From the NCBI RefSeq assembly GCF_007994985.1, contig NZ_VOQF01000003.1, forward strand, positions 1 to 64,000: a stretch of DNA of 64,000 nucleotides, given 5' to 3'. The stretch comes from Metabacillus litoralis. GTDB lineage: Bacteria > Bacillota > Bacilli > Bacillales > Bacillaceae. Both the position numbers and the translations under genes were made by a program. A model generated the notes under the pieces. That model saw only the letters and a program-made list of their open reading frames with translations, had not been told where the DNA came from and did no database searches. Shown here piece after piece: positions 9,601 to 18,167 of this stretch (the first letter of the stretch is position 1; each line of letters starts with the position of its first letter).

Positions 9601-10198
9601 TTGTTTTGCCATCTTCATCTTTTACTTTTTTATTAACAATTTTATAAGGACTATATTTATTAACGTCGTTTGAAGGATTATTATCATGGTCATCAATATA
9701 TACATTTGCATTTACATAAGGAAATTCAGCATCATCATACACTTCATCTAGGTAGTCTAGTCCATAGTTGAATTCATGGTTTCCAAGTGTGGCTATGTCA
9801 TAGTCCATGATGTTCATTGCTTCAATAGCTGGATGTACCTCGCCGTCCTCTAGTGGATCAATCTTAGCTTTATAGGTGCCAAGAGGAGTACCTTGAATTA
9901 AGTCACCATTGTCTACGAGAACAGAGTTTTCTACTTCTTTTCTTGCTTCTTTCACAAGAGTTGCTGTCTTAGCTAGTCCAAGCTTAGGAGCTACAGCATT
10001 TTTGTAATAATCGAAGTTTAGCAGGTTCGTATGAATGTCTGTTGTTTCCATAATTCGAAGCTCTACCTGTGATTGAACCTTAGAAGTGGTAGGCTTTGCT
10101 GCATTTACAACACTTGTCATGAACGGGGTTGATAACAAACAAATAGCTAGTGTACTAGTCAAAATCTTTTTACCTTTAAGCTTGTTTTGCAACTTCAT
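6692..10198 (-). CDS. Secreted bifunctional cyclic-nucleotide phosphodiesterase / 5'-nucleotidase (YfkN-like)
   Basis: The protein is about 1168 residues and has a Sec signal peptide at its N-terminus (KKILTSTLAICLLSTPFMTS). It holds two tandem metallophosphoesterase plus 5'-nucleotidase C-terminal units. The first unit begins LRIMETTDIHTNLLNFDYY (about residue 47), typical of 2',3'-cyclic nucleotide 2'-phosphodiesterase/3'-nucleotidases (CpdB); NGDLIQGTP, TLGNHEFNYG and HSGFSG are metal ligands. The second begins LLGLNDLHGQLD (about 660) with HAGDMIGGSP, TLGNHEFDEG and AHNHVK, typical of 5'-nucleotidases. B. subtilis YfkN is longer (about 1460 residues, from memory) and ends in a sortase signal; here the protein stops at EGRIKRVN with no LPxTG-like motif or C-terminal membrane segment, so it should be released or held otherwise. 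The ATG at 10198 is chosen because AAAGGATGG precedes it; an in-frame ATG at 10207 lies within that ribosome site. Role: scavenging phosphate and nucleosides outside the cell. Confidence 0.9.
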   Translation of the reverse strand: MKLQNKLKGKKILTSTLAICLLSTPFMTSVVNAAKPTTSKVQSQVELRIMETTDIHTNLLNFDYYKNAVAPKLGLAKTATLVKEARKEVENSVLVDNGDLIQGTPLGTYKAKIDPLEDGEVHPAIEAMNIMDYDIATLGNHEFNYGLDYLDEVYDDAEFPYVNANVYIDDHDNNPSNDVNKYSPYKIVNKKVKDEDGKTKVIKIGYIGFVPPQINEWDKANLDGKVITKNIIESAEKFVPQMKEEGADVVIALAHSGFSGNENNTEDTVYGLSKVDGIDAITFSHTHKTFPAKDESSLDSLFKGSDGKPLPGVDNKEGTINGVAAVQAGYGGGSLGIIDLTLQKIKGKWEVADSKSSTRDASVVEADQEIVSAVKDVHEDTIKYVNTPIGTTTDDIYSYFALVQDDPSIQVVTNAQKWYVEKYISLNKPELKDLPILSVGAPFKAGRNGVDEYTEIKKGDLTIRSAGDLYLYDNTLKAVKVKGSVVKEWIEMSAGKFNTIDKTKTEAQELLNASFPVYNFDVIDGVEYQIDVTKPAKYDSKGTLVNPDSSRVVNLEYNGEPIDPEQEFVVVTNNYRAGGGGNFPGLKGSELVVDSADENRQILMDYISEEKQITPTADNNWSIAPISSDVNVTFKTSPNADQYISEGSPFSYTGQTDDKGFGIFNIDLNRGIKVQLLGLNDLHGQLDTTTKVGESYAGKIEYTAAALKAEEATNPNSLIVHAGDMIGGSPLVSALFQDEPTIEVLEEIGFDAGTLGNHEFDEGIDELKRMMNGGDHPNGNTGYDGMDFPLVAANAYDMRDGQLITEPYTILETGGQKIGIIGVVTQETPSMIVTKGNEFLKITDETEAINKYTAELKAQDVESIVVLAHNPATQNGYTDSFDASRIAEQINDEVDVIFAAHNHVKVNRVVDNKLIVQAYSYGSAFSDVDLEIDPFTGDIYKKEAEIKTVYHDKYSPDPVVFNIMKKYIEKVEPIKAQVVGQSVSTLAKGYPTIAKEYGDIGLGNLIADGMKEAMDADFALMNGGGVRAPLEAGEITFGDLFAVQPFGNVLNKATLSGDDLRMILDEQISAKGLDYHISGFNYTYTFDDQTKTGKVVDIFLPDGTPIVPTKEYTVVVNNYMYGNLKTSFGKLSSSMEVGPVDLDATVDYVKGLPSSVDYKTEGRIKRVN

Positions 10199-10414
10199 TC
10201 GATCCATCCATCCTTTTATTTTTCTAAGAGATTAAATCTCTAAATCTAAATATAGCAGAATTATTTTATAATAGTTTAATTCTACTGAATAATGATTCTA
10301 TTCTACTATCATAATTTTTTAGGAATAGTTTTATGTAGTGCCAGATGCTTATATTCTGCGGTGTGTAACAGGAATGATATGGGTATAACTCCCCTAATAC
10401 TGATCACCATAGAT

Positions 10415-10584
10415 GTGTTAATAACACTTTTGGTTAATTCCTAATATGATAAAAAAACGTCTAAGTCCCTAACTACCAAGGGATTCAAACGTTTTTATTA
10501 ACTATGGTTTAGTTTTATTAATAAATATTTTTACACGAAGTTAATTATAGAATAATAGGGATTTACCTCTCTCACTGTTTCTAA
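10415..10584. repeat. Dispersed intergenic repeat, family B, copy 2
   Basis: The segment begins GTGTTAATAACA and ends CTGTTTCTAA, with CGAAGTTAATTA inside. These are the same blocks, in the same order and at nearly the same spacing, as at 1820-1983. The middle differs and here carries a hairpin. Confidence 0.55.
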
Positions 10585-10760
10585 TTCAAAAGCTATTTTA
10601 CAATTATGTCCAACTGCTAATTATTTAACTTATTATTAATGAAATTATATCAAAACAGATAATAAACCTTTGGAATAAATCTGCTATAGGCTTTACCGTC
10701 ACCGAAGTATTTCTATAACTATAAAAACGAAGTACAACTATTCCTGAAAAACACTAACAA

Positions 10761-10803
10761 AAAATGTCTATCAAATCATAATTAATTTGATAGGCATTTT
10801 TTT
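10761..10803 (-). terminator. Terminator of leuA (bidirectional)
   Basis: ATGTCTATCAAAT pairs with ATTTGATAGGCAT around a short AT loop, with A6 on the left (U-run for the minus strand) and T7 on the right. It lies 20 bp past the leuA stop. Confidence 0.85.
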
Positions 10804-10823
10804 CTTTTAATAGTAAAAGGAAA

Positions 10824-12488
10824 TTATATACTAGACACCAAATTGTTAACCGCACTAAACAGAGCTTTTACTGAGGAGTTCATTATATCAGTGTCAATAC
10901 CACATCCCCAATATATAGTACCATTACTTGCAGTAATTCCTACATAAGAGACAGCGTTTGATCTTGATCCTACTTCTAGGGCATGCTGCTTGTAGACCAA
11001 ATCTGTATAAGTAATATCAAGTTGAGTTTGAAGAGCGTTGCTAATCGCATCAAGTCTACCATTTCCCACACCAATAAATTCATGATCTTCATTATTCATC
11101 CTGATTGATATAATTGTTTCATAATCATCATTTTTAGTATATTTGTAATTTATCAATTCAATAGGGGTATTTATATTCACATAGTTGTTAATGAAAATGT
11201 CATGAATTTCACTTGGCATAAGTTCCTTGTGTTCATGATCTGAAACATTTTTCACACTGTATCCAAAGCTCTCACGCATTTCGACAGGTAGATCAATTCC
11301 ATACGCTTGCTGAAGGATATAACCAATTCCTCCCTTACCTGATTGACTGTTGATTCGGATAATATCTCCTTCATATTCTCGTCCAATATCCATCGGATCA
11401 ATTAATAGATAAGGTACAGTCCATTGCTCACGTTCTTCTTCCTCGCGCCATTTCATTCCTTTAGCAATTGCATCTTGATGTGAACCTGAAAATGCTGTAA
11501 AGACAAGTTCACCGCCATATGGATGTCTTTCGTGAACCTTCATTCTTGTTAATTTCTCATATTTAGAAATAATAGTAGGGATATTGTCTAAATTCAGCTT
11601 AGGATCTACCCCATGTGAAAACATATTTAGTGCTAGTGTTACGATATCGACGTTCCCTGTTCTTTCTCCATTTCCAAACAAAGTCCCTTCAACTCTTTGC
11701 GCTCCGGCAAGCATTCCTAGCTCGGCATCTGCTACGCCAGTTCCTCTGTCATTGTGTGGATGAAGTGATATGATTACATGGTCTCGATAGCTCAGGTTGT
11801 CACTCATATATTCAATTTGACTTGCGTAAACGTGAGGCATGGACATTGATACAGTTGCTGGTAGGTTGATAATCACCTTGTTGTCTGCTGTCGGATGCCA
11901 AATATCAAGAACCTTGTTGCAAATTTCAAGTCCAAACTCAACTTCTGTACCAGTGAAGCTTTCTGGAGAATACTGAAATTGAAAATTCCCATTTGTTTTA
12001 GCAGCATATTTCTTAAGCAGTTTTGCTCCATTAACAGCAATATCAATAATTTCTTCTTTAGATTTTCTAAATACTTGCTCACGTTGTGCTACAGATGTTG
12101 AATTATACAAGTGAACAACTGCTTTATTCACACCTTGTAATGCTTCAAATGTCTTTTTTATAATATGTTCTCTTGATTGTGTTAAAACTTGAATTGTCAC
12201 GTCTTCCGGAATTAAGTTTTCTTCAATCAAAGTACGTAAAAAAGCAAATTCAGTTTCCGAAGCAGCTGGAAATCCAACTTCGATCTCCTTGAACCCTACA
12301 CGTAATAGCAACTGAAAGTATTCTAGTTTTTCCTCTAAACTCATCGGGACGACCAAAGCCTGATTTCCGTCTCGAAGATCGACACTACACCATGTAGGAG
12401 CTTCTGTAATATATTCCTTCTCTGTCCATTTCAAGCTTTGCACTGGAGGCATAAAGTAACCCCTAGAATATTTATCGATATTTTTCAT
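10824..12488 (-). CDS. leuA: 2-isopropylmalate synthase, LeuA type 2
   Basis: This 554-residue enzyme condenses 2-oxoisovalerate with acetyl-CoA to 2-isopropylmalate, the first committed step of leucine synthesis. The N-terminal block (YFMPP, then TWCSVDLRDGNQALVVPMS) and overall length match the type-2 LeuA family known from actinobacteria and fungi rather than the classical Bacillus ilv-leu enzyme. The TIM barrel (about 25-330) has the metal site in DLRDGNQAL, HPHNDRGTG and NGERTGNVD. The C-terminal regulatory LeuA dimer domain (about 420-550) ends in DIMNSSVKALFSAVNN. The ATG at 12488 is chosen because GGTGGGAG lies 4 bp upstream; an upstream in-frame GTG is part of that ribosome site. It stands alone, with no ilv or leu neighbours, and is preceded by a leucine T-box. 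Confidence 0.92.
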   Translation of the reverse strand: MKNIDKYSRGYFMPPVQSLKWTEKEYITEAPTWCSVDLRDGNQALVVPMSLEEKLEYFQLLLRVGFKEIEVGFPAASETEFAFLRTLIEENLIPEDVTIQVLTQSREHIIKKTFEALQGVNKAVVHLYNSTSVAQREQVFRKSKEEIIDIAVNGAKLLKKYAAKTNGNFQFQYSPESFTGTEVEFGLEICNKVLDIWHPTADNKVIINLPATVSMSMPHVYASQIEYMSDNLSYRDHVIISLHPHNDRGTGVADAELGMLAGAQRVEGTLFGNGERTGNVDIVTLALNMFSHGVDPKLNLDNIPTIISKYEKLTRMKVHERHPYGGELVFTAFSGSHQDAIAKGMKWREEEEREQWTVPYLLIDPMDIGREYEGDIIRINSQSGKGGIGYILQQAYGIDLPVEMRESFGYSVKNVSDHEHKELMPSEIHDIFINNYVNINTPIELINYKYTKNDDYETIISIRMNNEDHEFIGVGNGRLDAISNALQTQLDITYTDLVYKQHALEVGSRSNAVSYVGITASNGTIYWGCGIDTDIMNSSVKALFSAVNNLVSSI

Positions 12489-12707
12489 TCTGTCTCCCAC
12501 CTATTCATTTATAATTTGTTATTTTTTTAAGGCTGTTTTCTCAAACTTTGTTGCTTTTAAATACCTAAAGCAATCAGCACTTTATTAAGTCTAGTGGCAT
12601 CTTATCTTCATAAAATGGTACCCTTATAGTAAGAAAACACTGTTTATATTCCAAATTTTATTACATAGCAACAATCGTTCAGAAAAGAGCCTTATTTAAA
12701 AAATAAA
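12489..12707. other. Untranslated stretch between the T-box and leuA
   Basis: Some 220 bp separate the T-box terminator from the leuA start codon. I see no open frame or further regulatory structure apart from the leuA ribosome site. Confidence 0.5.
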
Positions 12708-12990
12708 AAAAGCCTCATCTCTATAAAAAATAGAGACGAGACTTTATATCTCGCGGTACCACTCTAATTGATTAATTAAAATAACATTAACCCACTCATT
12801 TTCGGTGGCCAACACCACCTATCTTCATAACGGAAGATCACCGACATTCCCTACTGATTGTGTTCAGGAAGTAGCTCTTGGATGAGTTCGAAGGCTATAA
12901 CTACCGATTCTCACCATCCATCGGCTCTCTGACAAGTTTATAAATCCTTTTACTAGTTCCAATCTTTGCTTATAAATTATTTATTTAATT
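12708..12990 (-). promoter_or_regulatory. Leucine-specific T-box riboswitch upstream of leuA
   Basis: Read on the minus strand, the leader has Stem I, then the canonical T-box sequence AGAGTGGTACCGCG (complement of 12752-12765), then a terminator stem GTCTCGTCTCTA / TAGAGATGAGGC with a U-run (12708-12743). In Stem I the GAACTC segment puts a CUC leucine codon (complement of 12884-12886) in the specifier position. Uncharged leucine tRNA would bind there and, through its free CCA end, pair with the UGGUACC bulge to stabilise the antiterminator and switch leuA on. The specifier agrees with the downstream gene's function, which supports both calls. Confidence 0.93.
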
Positions 12991-12997
12991 AAATAGA

Positions 12998-13026
12998 ATG
13001 ATATATCGATAAACCCTAGTTGTCAA
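12998..13026 (-). promoter_or_regulatory. SigA promoter of the leuA T-box transcript
   Basis: On the minus strand TTGACA (13021-13026) is followed after exactly 17 bases by TATCAT (12998-13003), placing the transcript start a few bases before Stem I of the T-box. Confidence 0.8.
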
Positions 13027-13108
13027 TACTGAATATTCTAAAAATAGAGCTTATTATGAATTTAAATAACTTTTTAATTCCTGTTTATTTGTCAATTCTA
13101 TATTATAC

Positions 13109-14395
13109 TCAACTTTCATCATCATGCACCTGTTTGTTTATAGTTGAGATTTTTTTAATTGTTGTCCCTGGATAATAATGTTCAATGATTTCTTTATATT
13201 TGTAACCTCTATCGCCCATTATACTTGCACCCCATTGACTCATTCCTACACCGTGACCAAACCCTCTACCTCTTATAACATAATAACGATCGTGTTCTTC
13301 GAATGTATCAATGAAGTAGCTTCTAAAGGTTGATCCACCTATTAAAGGTCTTATTTGATCAATTTCAACCCCGTTGAGCTCAAATACTTCATATAAAATT
13401 GTTCCTTCTATCAAACATCTTAAAAATTCTATTTTAATTGAACCTTTTTTTGAACGATTTGATTCAAAAAGATCTGGTGATATATCTAGATTTGAGATCG
13501 ATAAGATTTTTATATCCCCTTCAAAACCTTGTTTGTTTAGCCTTTTTTTCATGGGTTCTATTATAGACTGTTCTTTTTCTTCCAACTTGTTCCACCAGTT
13601 CATTCTAGTAGCATCTATCCTTGCTAATAATAGCTGCTCTTTATGTAAACGTAGTGTCCATGGTTGAATCGGATCGTAAGGATCAATCTTAATGGGAAAA
13701 TAAGATTTTGCTGTTTCATTCCATACATTTTCGTTGTTTTCAGTCACTCCACCGTTACTTGCCGAATAATAAGCATTAATTGGTTTATTTTCAAAAGTAA
13801 TAATTTCACCTTTTGTTTCATCAACTGCTCTAGAAGCTTGTTCGAACCATTCATATCCCCCATAAACTTGAAATTGAATGGTATCATCCATTTCTTTGTC
13901 CATATGAGTCACGGTGTAGGTCCTAGCAGCAAGCGACTGCGCCTTTAACGTTTCTATCTTCCATGATGGAAATACCTCAAAAGGAACAACACCTTTTAAA
14001 TAATCTTCCAAAAAAATATGATTAATGGGTCTAATGTATTTATCGTCTTCTATGATAAATTCCATTGCACCTAGGTATTTTTTATCATTAATTGTGATAA
14101 CATGCTCTTTATTATAATGATCAGGTATTAAGATAAAAGATTCACTTAGTACCATTTTGTCATCATGATTAGTTAATAACATAGATCCTTTTTTAACGGA
14201 TAAAATGTGTTTAACTCCTTCTCTTATTTCCTCAATTCCATTCAAAGTTGTATATCTACCTTTGACCTCTATAGTGAGCTCATCTGTATCTCCTATGTAA
14301 TTTTTCAACTTGACCTTTAATATGTCATTAGCATATACAGTTTCTTGACTGGTAAATATAGATACAAATAGTAAAAATAAAATTATACGTTTCAT
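13109..14395 (-). CDS. SpoIID/LytB-domain protein (SpoIID-like)
   Basis: This 428-residue protein has an N-terminal signal peptide (MKRIILFLLFVSIFTSQETV) and a SpoIID/LytB domain. Motifs are LEDYLKGVVPFE and LKAQSLAARTYT (about 120-160), YYSASNGGVTENNENVW (about 210) and the C-terminal GRGFGHGVGMSQWGA, the most conserved block of the family. SpoIID proteins are lytic transglycosylases acting on peptidoglycan, best known from forespore engulfment. This one is longer than SpoIID (about 340 residues) because of a charged insert of about 60 residues near 250-310, so it is more likely a paralogue than SpoIID itself. There is no good ribosome site before the ATG; translation may be weak or start elsewhere. 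Confidence 0.85.
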   Translation of the reverse strand: MKRIILFLLFVSIFTSQETVYANDILKVKLKNYIGDTDELTIEVKGRYTTLNGIEEIREGVKHILSVKKGSMLLTNHDDKMVLSESFILIPDHYNKEHVITINDKKYLGAMEFIIEDDKYIRPINHIFLEDYLKGVVPFEVFPSWKIETLKAQSLAARTYTVTHMDKEMDDTIQFQVYGGYEWFEQASRAVDETKGEIITFENKPINAYYSASNGGVTENNENVWNETAKSYFPIKIDPYDPIQPWTLRLHKEQLLLARIDATRMNWWNKLEEKEQSIIEPMKKRLNKQGFEGDIKILSISNLDISPDLFESNRSKKGSIKIEFLRCLIEGTILYEVFELNGVEIDQIRPLIGGSTFRSYFIDTFEEHDRYYVIRGRGFGHGVGMSQWGASIMGDRGYKYKEIIEHYYPGTTIKKISTINKQVHDDES

Positions 14396-14531
14396 AGGTA
14401 TTAGTATTCTTGAATTTACTTAATCGTATTCTTTTCTCCATTTTCATTACCACTAAAAGTATATATTAATGATCTTAAATGAATTTCCTCTCTGGTTTTA
14501 TGGACTAGAGATTAGAGATCTCACCAAAGTT

Positions 14532-14567
14532 AAAAAGTCATGACCTCAATGGTGATCATGACTTTTT
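14532..14567 (-). terminator. Terminator of the fetAB pair
   Basis: AAAAAGTCATGA pairs with TCATGACTTTTT around a 12-base loop that can pair further (TCA/TGA). It lies 78 bp past the fetB stop. Confidence 0.75.
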
Positions 14568-14644
14568 ACTTTTAACGAATCTTTTGTTATGTAATTTTGT
14601 AACTTTTTAAAATAGTTTTCTCCGTTATTTACTGTTTTTAAGCA

Positions 14645-15427
14645 TTATATCTCAAACTGATCTCTTTCATTGAAAAATGTTTTATACCCATAATGAGTAA
14701 AAATCATAATTGTAAGTGCTACACTGCCTGTTATTCCTAATAAAATGGCAATTTGGTATTCTATTGCAATTAGTGGACTTATTCCGGCAAGAATTTGACC
14801 TGTCATCATACCTGGTAAAAACACGATCCCCATCCCAACCATATTATTAATAGTAGGTAAAATGGCTGAATCAAATGCTGAATTCACAACAGATTTTGTC
14901 GCAACCTCTGGTGTAGCTCCTAGCATTAGCGCTCCTTCTATTAAATTTCTTTCTCTATGGATACCGTCAAGTAAGTTCTTTACACCAAGTGTAATGCCCG
15001 TCATAGAATTTCCAATAATCATACCTGCAATAGGAATTAAATATTGAGGTTCATACCAAGGCTGAAAATGGATGACGACAAAGTTGAAATAAACTAACGT
15101 AATAAGTGATCCTGCTACCATTGATAAAGCAATAATTTTTTTAAGTTTTTTCGTTAAAGTCTTTGCAACTTGTTTGAATGTATTGAAAATCGCAAATGTT
15201 AACATAAATAATACAATTAGGCTAATAAGATATGGATTTGGTTCCTTAAAGATATAGGTAAGTATATAACCAACCAACACTAATTGAATCGTCATTCGAG
15301 CGGTGGATATGATGATCCGCTTCTCTCTCTTTAGCCCTCTCCATTTTACAAAACCAATTAATAGTAAAATAAAAACGTAGCCTGCACAAAGTCTCCAAAA
15401 TTCAATATCTCTTACGATATTTGTCAC
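14645..15427 (-). CDS. fetB: FetB-type ABC permease (UPF0014; YjkA/YbbM family)
   Basis: This 260-residue integral membrane protein has about seven spans. The block GMIIGNSMTGITLGVKNLLDG and the following ATPEVATKS segment are characteristic of the UPF0014/FetB family. In E. coli FetAB exports iron and protects against oxidative stress; the Bacillus homologue is YjkA. The start is a GTG at 15427 that overlaps the fetA stop (GTGA) and sits behind GGAGGAAG, so the two are translationally coupled. The transported ion here is inferred from the family only. Confidence 0.85.
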   Translation of the reverse strand: MTNIVRDIEFWRLCAGYVFILLLIGFVKWRGLKREKRIIISTARMTIQLVLVGYILTYIFKEPNPYLISLIVLFMLTFAIFNTFKQVAKTLTKKLKKIIALSMVAGSLITLVYFNFVVIHFQPWYEPQYLIPIAGMIIGNSMTGITLGVKNLLDGIHRERNLIEGALMLGATPEVATKSVVNSAFDSAILPTINNMVGMGIVFLPGMMTGQILAGISPLIAIEYQIAILLGITGSVALTIMIFTHYGYKTFFNERDQFEI

Positions 15428-16056
15428 TTACTTCCTCCTCCATTTTTATTTAGAGTAATCGTATTTTCTCCGTATTTTGCTGCTAGCTTTTGGGAATGAG
15501 TAATAAGAACAGCAGTTTGATTGTTTTCTTTTATTTTATTAATAAAGCTTTCCATTACCTTATCCTCGGTATCATCATCAAGTGCCGCTGTAGGCTCATC
15601 AAGTAAAAAGACTTCCGGATTCATTATATATGCCCTCGCAAGTGCAAGACGTTGCTTTTCCCCACCAGAAAGTGTTTCAGCATCCTCATCTAGACTTTTA
15701 GCTAAATGAACTAGTTCCAATGCATTCAAAAGCTTAGAATCATCTTGTACATCATTCCCTGCGAATTCCAAGCCGATATTTATGTTTTTTCGAATTGTTC
15801 CATCAAAAATCGTTGGCTGCTGTGGTAACATCACAACTAATCTTCTATGCTTAATTGGATCTTCTTTAAGTAGGTTTTTTCCTTTGTAATAGATCTCTCC
15901 TTTATCAGGAGAAAGCATAATATTTAACATTTTTAATAAAGTTGACTTTCCTGCCCCACTTTCACCAACGATACAAGTGATTTTATTTTTAGGAATATCC
16001 ATAGTTTCAATTTCTAAAATATCTTTAAAGTGCAAATTTTTAATAGTAAACATCAT
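15424..16056 (-). CDS. fetA: FetA-type ABC transporter ATPase (YjkB/YbbL family)
   Basis: This is a 210-residue ATP-binding subunit. Walker A is GESGAGKST, the Q-loop lies in VVMLPQQPTIFDG, the signature is LSGGEKQRLALARA, Walker B is VFLLDEPTAALDD and the switch His is in VLITHSQKLA. It is immediately upstream of, and overlaps, its permease gene, forming a complete two-gene exporter operon. Two consecutive ATG codons (16056 and 16053) follow AGGGAG; either could be used. Confidence 0.88.
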   Translation of the reverse strand: MMFTIKNLHFKDILEIETMDIPKNKITCIVGESGAGKSTLLKMLNIMLSPDKGEIYYKGKNLLKEDPIKHRRLVVMLPQQPTIFDGTIRKNINIGLEFAGNDVQDDSKLLNALELVHLAKSLDEDAETLSGGEKQRLALARAYIMNPEVFLLDEPTAALDDDTEDKVMESFINKIKENNQTAVLITHSQKLAAKYGENTITLNKNGGGSK

Positions 16057-16327
16057 AAAACTCCCTATATTTTCTATAGACGATCATCCTCTATGAAACC
16101 TCCATTGTAAATATAAAGTTTTTTTCAAAATAAAAATAACCACTTTCTAAAGGTATAAACCTCAATAAGTGGATAACCATAAGCCCCTATACTTCCATTT
16201 TCATATGTAAAACCACTAAAATCATTGAAATTAACCCTATTATCAAAATAAAGTAAATGACTAATCATAAAAACTATAAGTAATACAAATCCTACATAAT
16301 GATCTTTAATAAAAGGTGGTGTAAATT

Positions 16328-16447
16328 GTGAAAAAAGATATTCAAAATTCAAGCATTGAACAAATAAAAAATGATCATGAAACTGAAACAGCTTTTCAAG
16401 TAGACAATCCGAATAAGAAAAACAAAGGTAAGGATAACAATAAGTAA
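16328..16447 (+). CDS. Small hydrophilic hypothetical protein (39 aa)
   Basis: A GTG start behind AAAGGTGGT opens a 39-codon frame, MKKDIQNSSIEQIKNDHETE and on to NKGKDNNK. It is charged and disordered-looking, with a lysine/asparagine-rich tail that recalls small spore proteins, but I recognise no family. A good terminator follows (16510-16539). The longer frame on the opposite strand is its shadow. Size, ribosome site and terminator together favour a real gene. Confidence 0.5.
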   Translation: MKKDIQNSSIEQIKNDHETETAFQVDNPNKKNKGKDNNK

Positions 16448-16509
16448 TAGAAATTAATAAAAAATACAATAATATCTAGTTAAAGAAAAGAAACATTAAA
16501 AACTTAGCT

Positions 16510-16539
16510 AAAAGGGAGTTCTTGTATTAACTCCCTTTT
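16510..16539. terminator. Bidirectional terminator between the small gene and the aldehyde dehydrogenase
   Basis: AAAAGGGAGTT (from 16510) pairs with AACTCCCTTTT (to 16539). It lies between two convergent genes and has A and T runs on both sides. Confidence 0.85.
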
Positions 16540-16553
16540 AACAATGAGATAGA

Positions 16554-17981
16554 CTAAAATTCTGTTTTGATGGTAACAAACTTTAATTCCGTCATTTCTT
16601 CTACAGCATATTTGATACCTTCACGTCCATAACCACTTTCTTTTACTCCACCATATGGCATATGATCCAGTCTAAAAGTAGGTATATCATTAATAATAAC
16701 TCCTCCTGATTCCAGTTTTCTAGAAGCATTTAGAGCATTATTAATATTTTGAGTATACAAAGCAACGTTTAATCCATATACGGAATCATTGACCATTTCA
16801 ATTGCCTCGTCTAAATGTTGATATGGAACAATCGACACAACTGGTGCAAACGTTTCTTCACAAGAAACAGCCATATCTTGTTTCACATCTAATAAAACAG
16901 TTGGTGTAAAGATCGATCCCTCTCTTTTACCACCTAAGCCAATTTTAGCACCTTGATCTACTGCAGCTTTTACCCATGTGTCAATCCGCTTCGCCTCAGC
17001 TTCATCGATCATCGTACTAATATCTGTTTTATCATCTAATGGATCACCGATTTTCAATTGTTTTGCTTGTTCTATAAATTTCTCAGTGAATGTTTGATAA
17101 ATTGACTCATGAACATAAATCCGTTGAAGAGAAATACAAACTTGTCCTGCAAAGGCAAATGCACCCTCCACACATCTTGGGATAATTTTGTCCATAGGAA
17201 TATCTGGTTCTACGATTAAGCCTGAGTTCGAACCAAGTTCTAGTGTTACTTTCCGTAAGCCGGCTTTTTGCTTAATGATCTTTCCAACAGCAGCACTGCC
17301 TGTAAATGTTACTTTTTTGACTCTCTCATCTGTGATTAACGCATCGCTAAGTTCTTTTCCGCTTCCAGTTATCACCTGTAAAGCACCTTCAGGAAGACCT
17401 GCTTGTTGAAATATCTCAGCAATTAAAAACGCACTTAATGGTGTTTTTTCAGCAGGCTTTAACACAACTGTATTGCCTGCTGCAAACGCAGGACCTAACT
17501 TATGTGCAACAAGATTAAAAGGGAAATTAAAAGGGCTGATGGCTGTTACAACACCAATCGGCTCTCTCCAGGTCATCCCAATACGATTTTCTCCACCAGG
17601 TGCAGCATCCATAGGAATGGTTTCTCCATAAATCCGTTTTGCTTCCTCTGCTGCAAATTCATATGTAACGATAGTACGACTTATTTCAGCTCTAGCTGCT
17701 TTAATTGGTTTACCGGCCTCGTTTGCTATTACTGTAGCCAGCTGATCACTTCGTTCACGAATAATTTTAGAAACGTTAAACAATATTTCAGCTCGCTTAT
17801 ATGCAGGCATGTCCTTCATTGATTTAAATGCTTCATGTGCTCCACTGATCGCTTCTTTTACATCTTCTTCATCAGCCATGCTGATCTTAGCAAGCAACCT
17901 ACCGTCGTAAGGAGCATACAAAGGATAAGTTCTTTCTTTCATAACATATTTTCCATTTATCAATAATCCTTGAATATTCAT
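16554..17981 (-). CDS. NAD(P)-dependent aldehyde dehydrogenase
   Basis: This is a 475-residue aldehyde dehydrogenase superfamily enzyme that oxidises an aldehyde to the acid (or acyl thioester). Visible motifs: ISPFNFPFNLVAHK and VLKPAEKTPLSA (cofactor binding), FTGSAAVGK, the general-base Glu in LELGSN, the catalytic Cys in GQVCISLQR, and EETFAPV. The C-terminal MPYGGVKESGYGREG is normal. It resembles the non-phosphorylating glyceraldehyde-3-phosphate / sulfolactaldehyde / lactaldehyde branch, but the substrate cannot be fixed from sequence. The ATG at 17981 follows GAGAGGAGATCAT. It is a single gene with its own terminator; the neighbours give no pathway clue. Confidence 0.92.
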   Translation of the reverse strand: MNIQGLLINGKYVMKERTYPLYAPYDGRLLAKISMADEEDVKEAISGAHEAFKSMKDMPAYKRAEILFNVSKIIRERSDQLATVIANEAGKPIKAARAEISRTIVTYEFAAEEAKRIYGETIPMDAAPGGENRIGMTWREPIGVVTAISPFNFPFNLVAHKLGPAFAAGNTVVLKPAEKTPLSAFLIAEIFQQAGLPEGALQVITGSGKELSDALITDERVKKVTFTGSAAVGKIIKQKAGLRKVTLELGSNSGLIVEPDIPMDKIIPRCVEGAFAFAGQVCISLQRIYVHESIYQTFTEKFIEQAKQLKIGDPLDDKTDISTMIDEAEAKRIDTWVKAAVDQGAKIGLGGKREGSIFTPTVLLDVKQDMAVSCEETFAPVVSIVPYQHLDEAIEMVNDSVYGLNVALYTQNINNALNASRKLESGGVIINDIPTFRLDHMPYGGVKESGYGREGIKYAVEEMTELKFVTIKTEF

Positions 17982-18167
17982 TTATGATCTCCTCTCAAAT
18001 AAAAAACTTACTGTTTAAATTTTCTATTCGGTTCATTTTGAGTTTATCACTAACAATATAAATTTATCAATTTCATCATTAATTATTAACTTCCCGAAAT
18101 AATAGAAATGGAAACACTTACGTAAACAATATTATAAAAAAATAATTTGTTGCGACAAAAAAAACAC

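Larger units (their letters stand above)
10208..10823. other. Intergenic stretch with repeat B copy 2 and two hairpins
   Basis: No gene was found between the nucleotidase start and the leuA stop. The stretch contains the second long copy of repeat family B (10415-10584), an imperfect hairpin inside it near 10448-10498 (ACGT...AGTCCCT / AGGGATT...ACGT), and the leuA terminator (10761-10803). Confidence 0.6.

Noticed and set aside
10824-12500. GTG start for leuA at 12500
   Set aside because: That GTG is part of the ribosome site GGTGGGAG serving the ATG at 12488.
16125-16469. A 114-codon minus-strand frame
   Set aside because: Shadow of the small + strand gene at 16328-16447, which has a ribosome site and terminator; the minus frame has neither.
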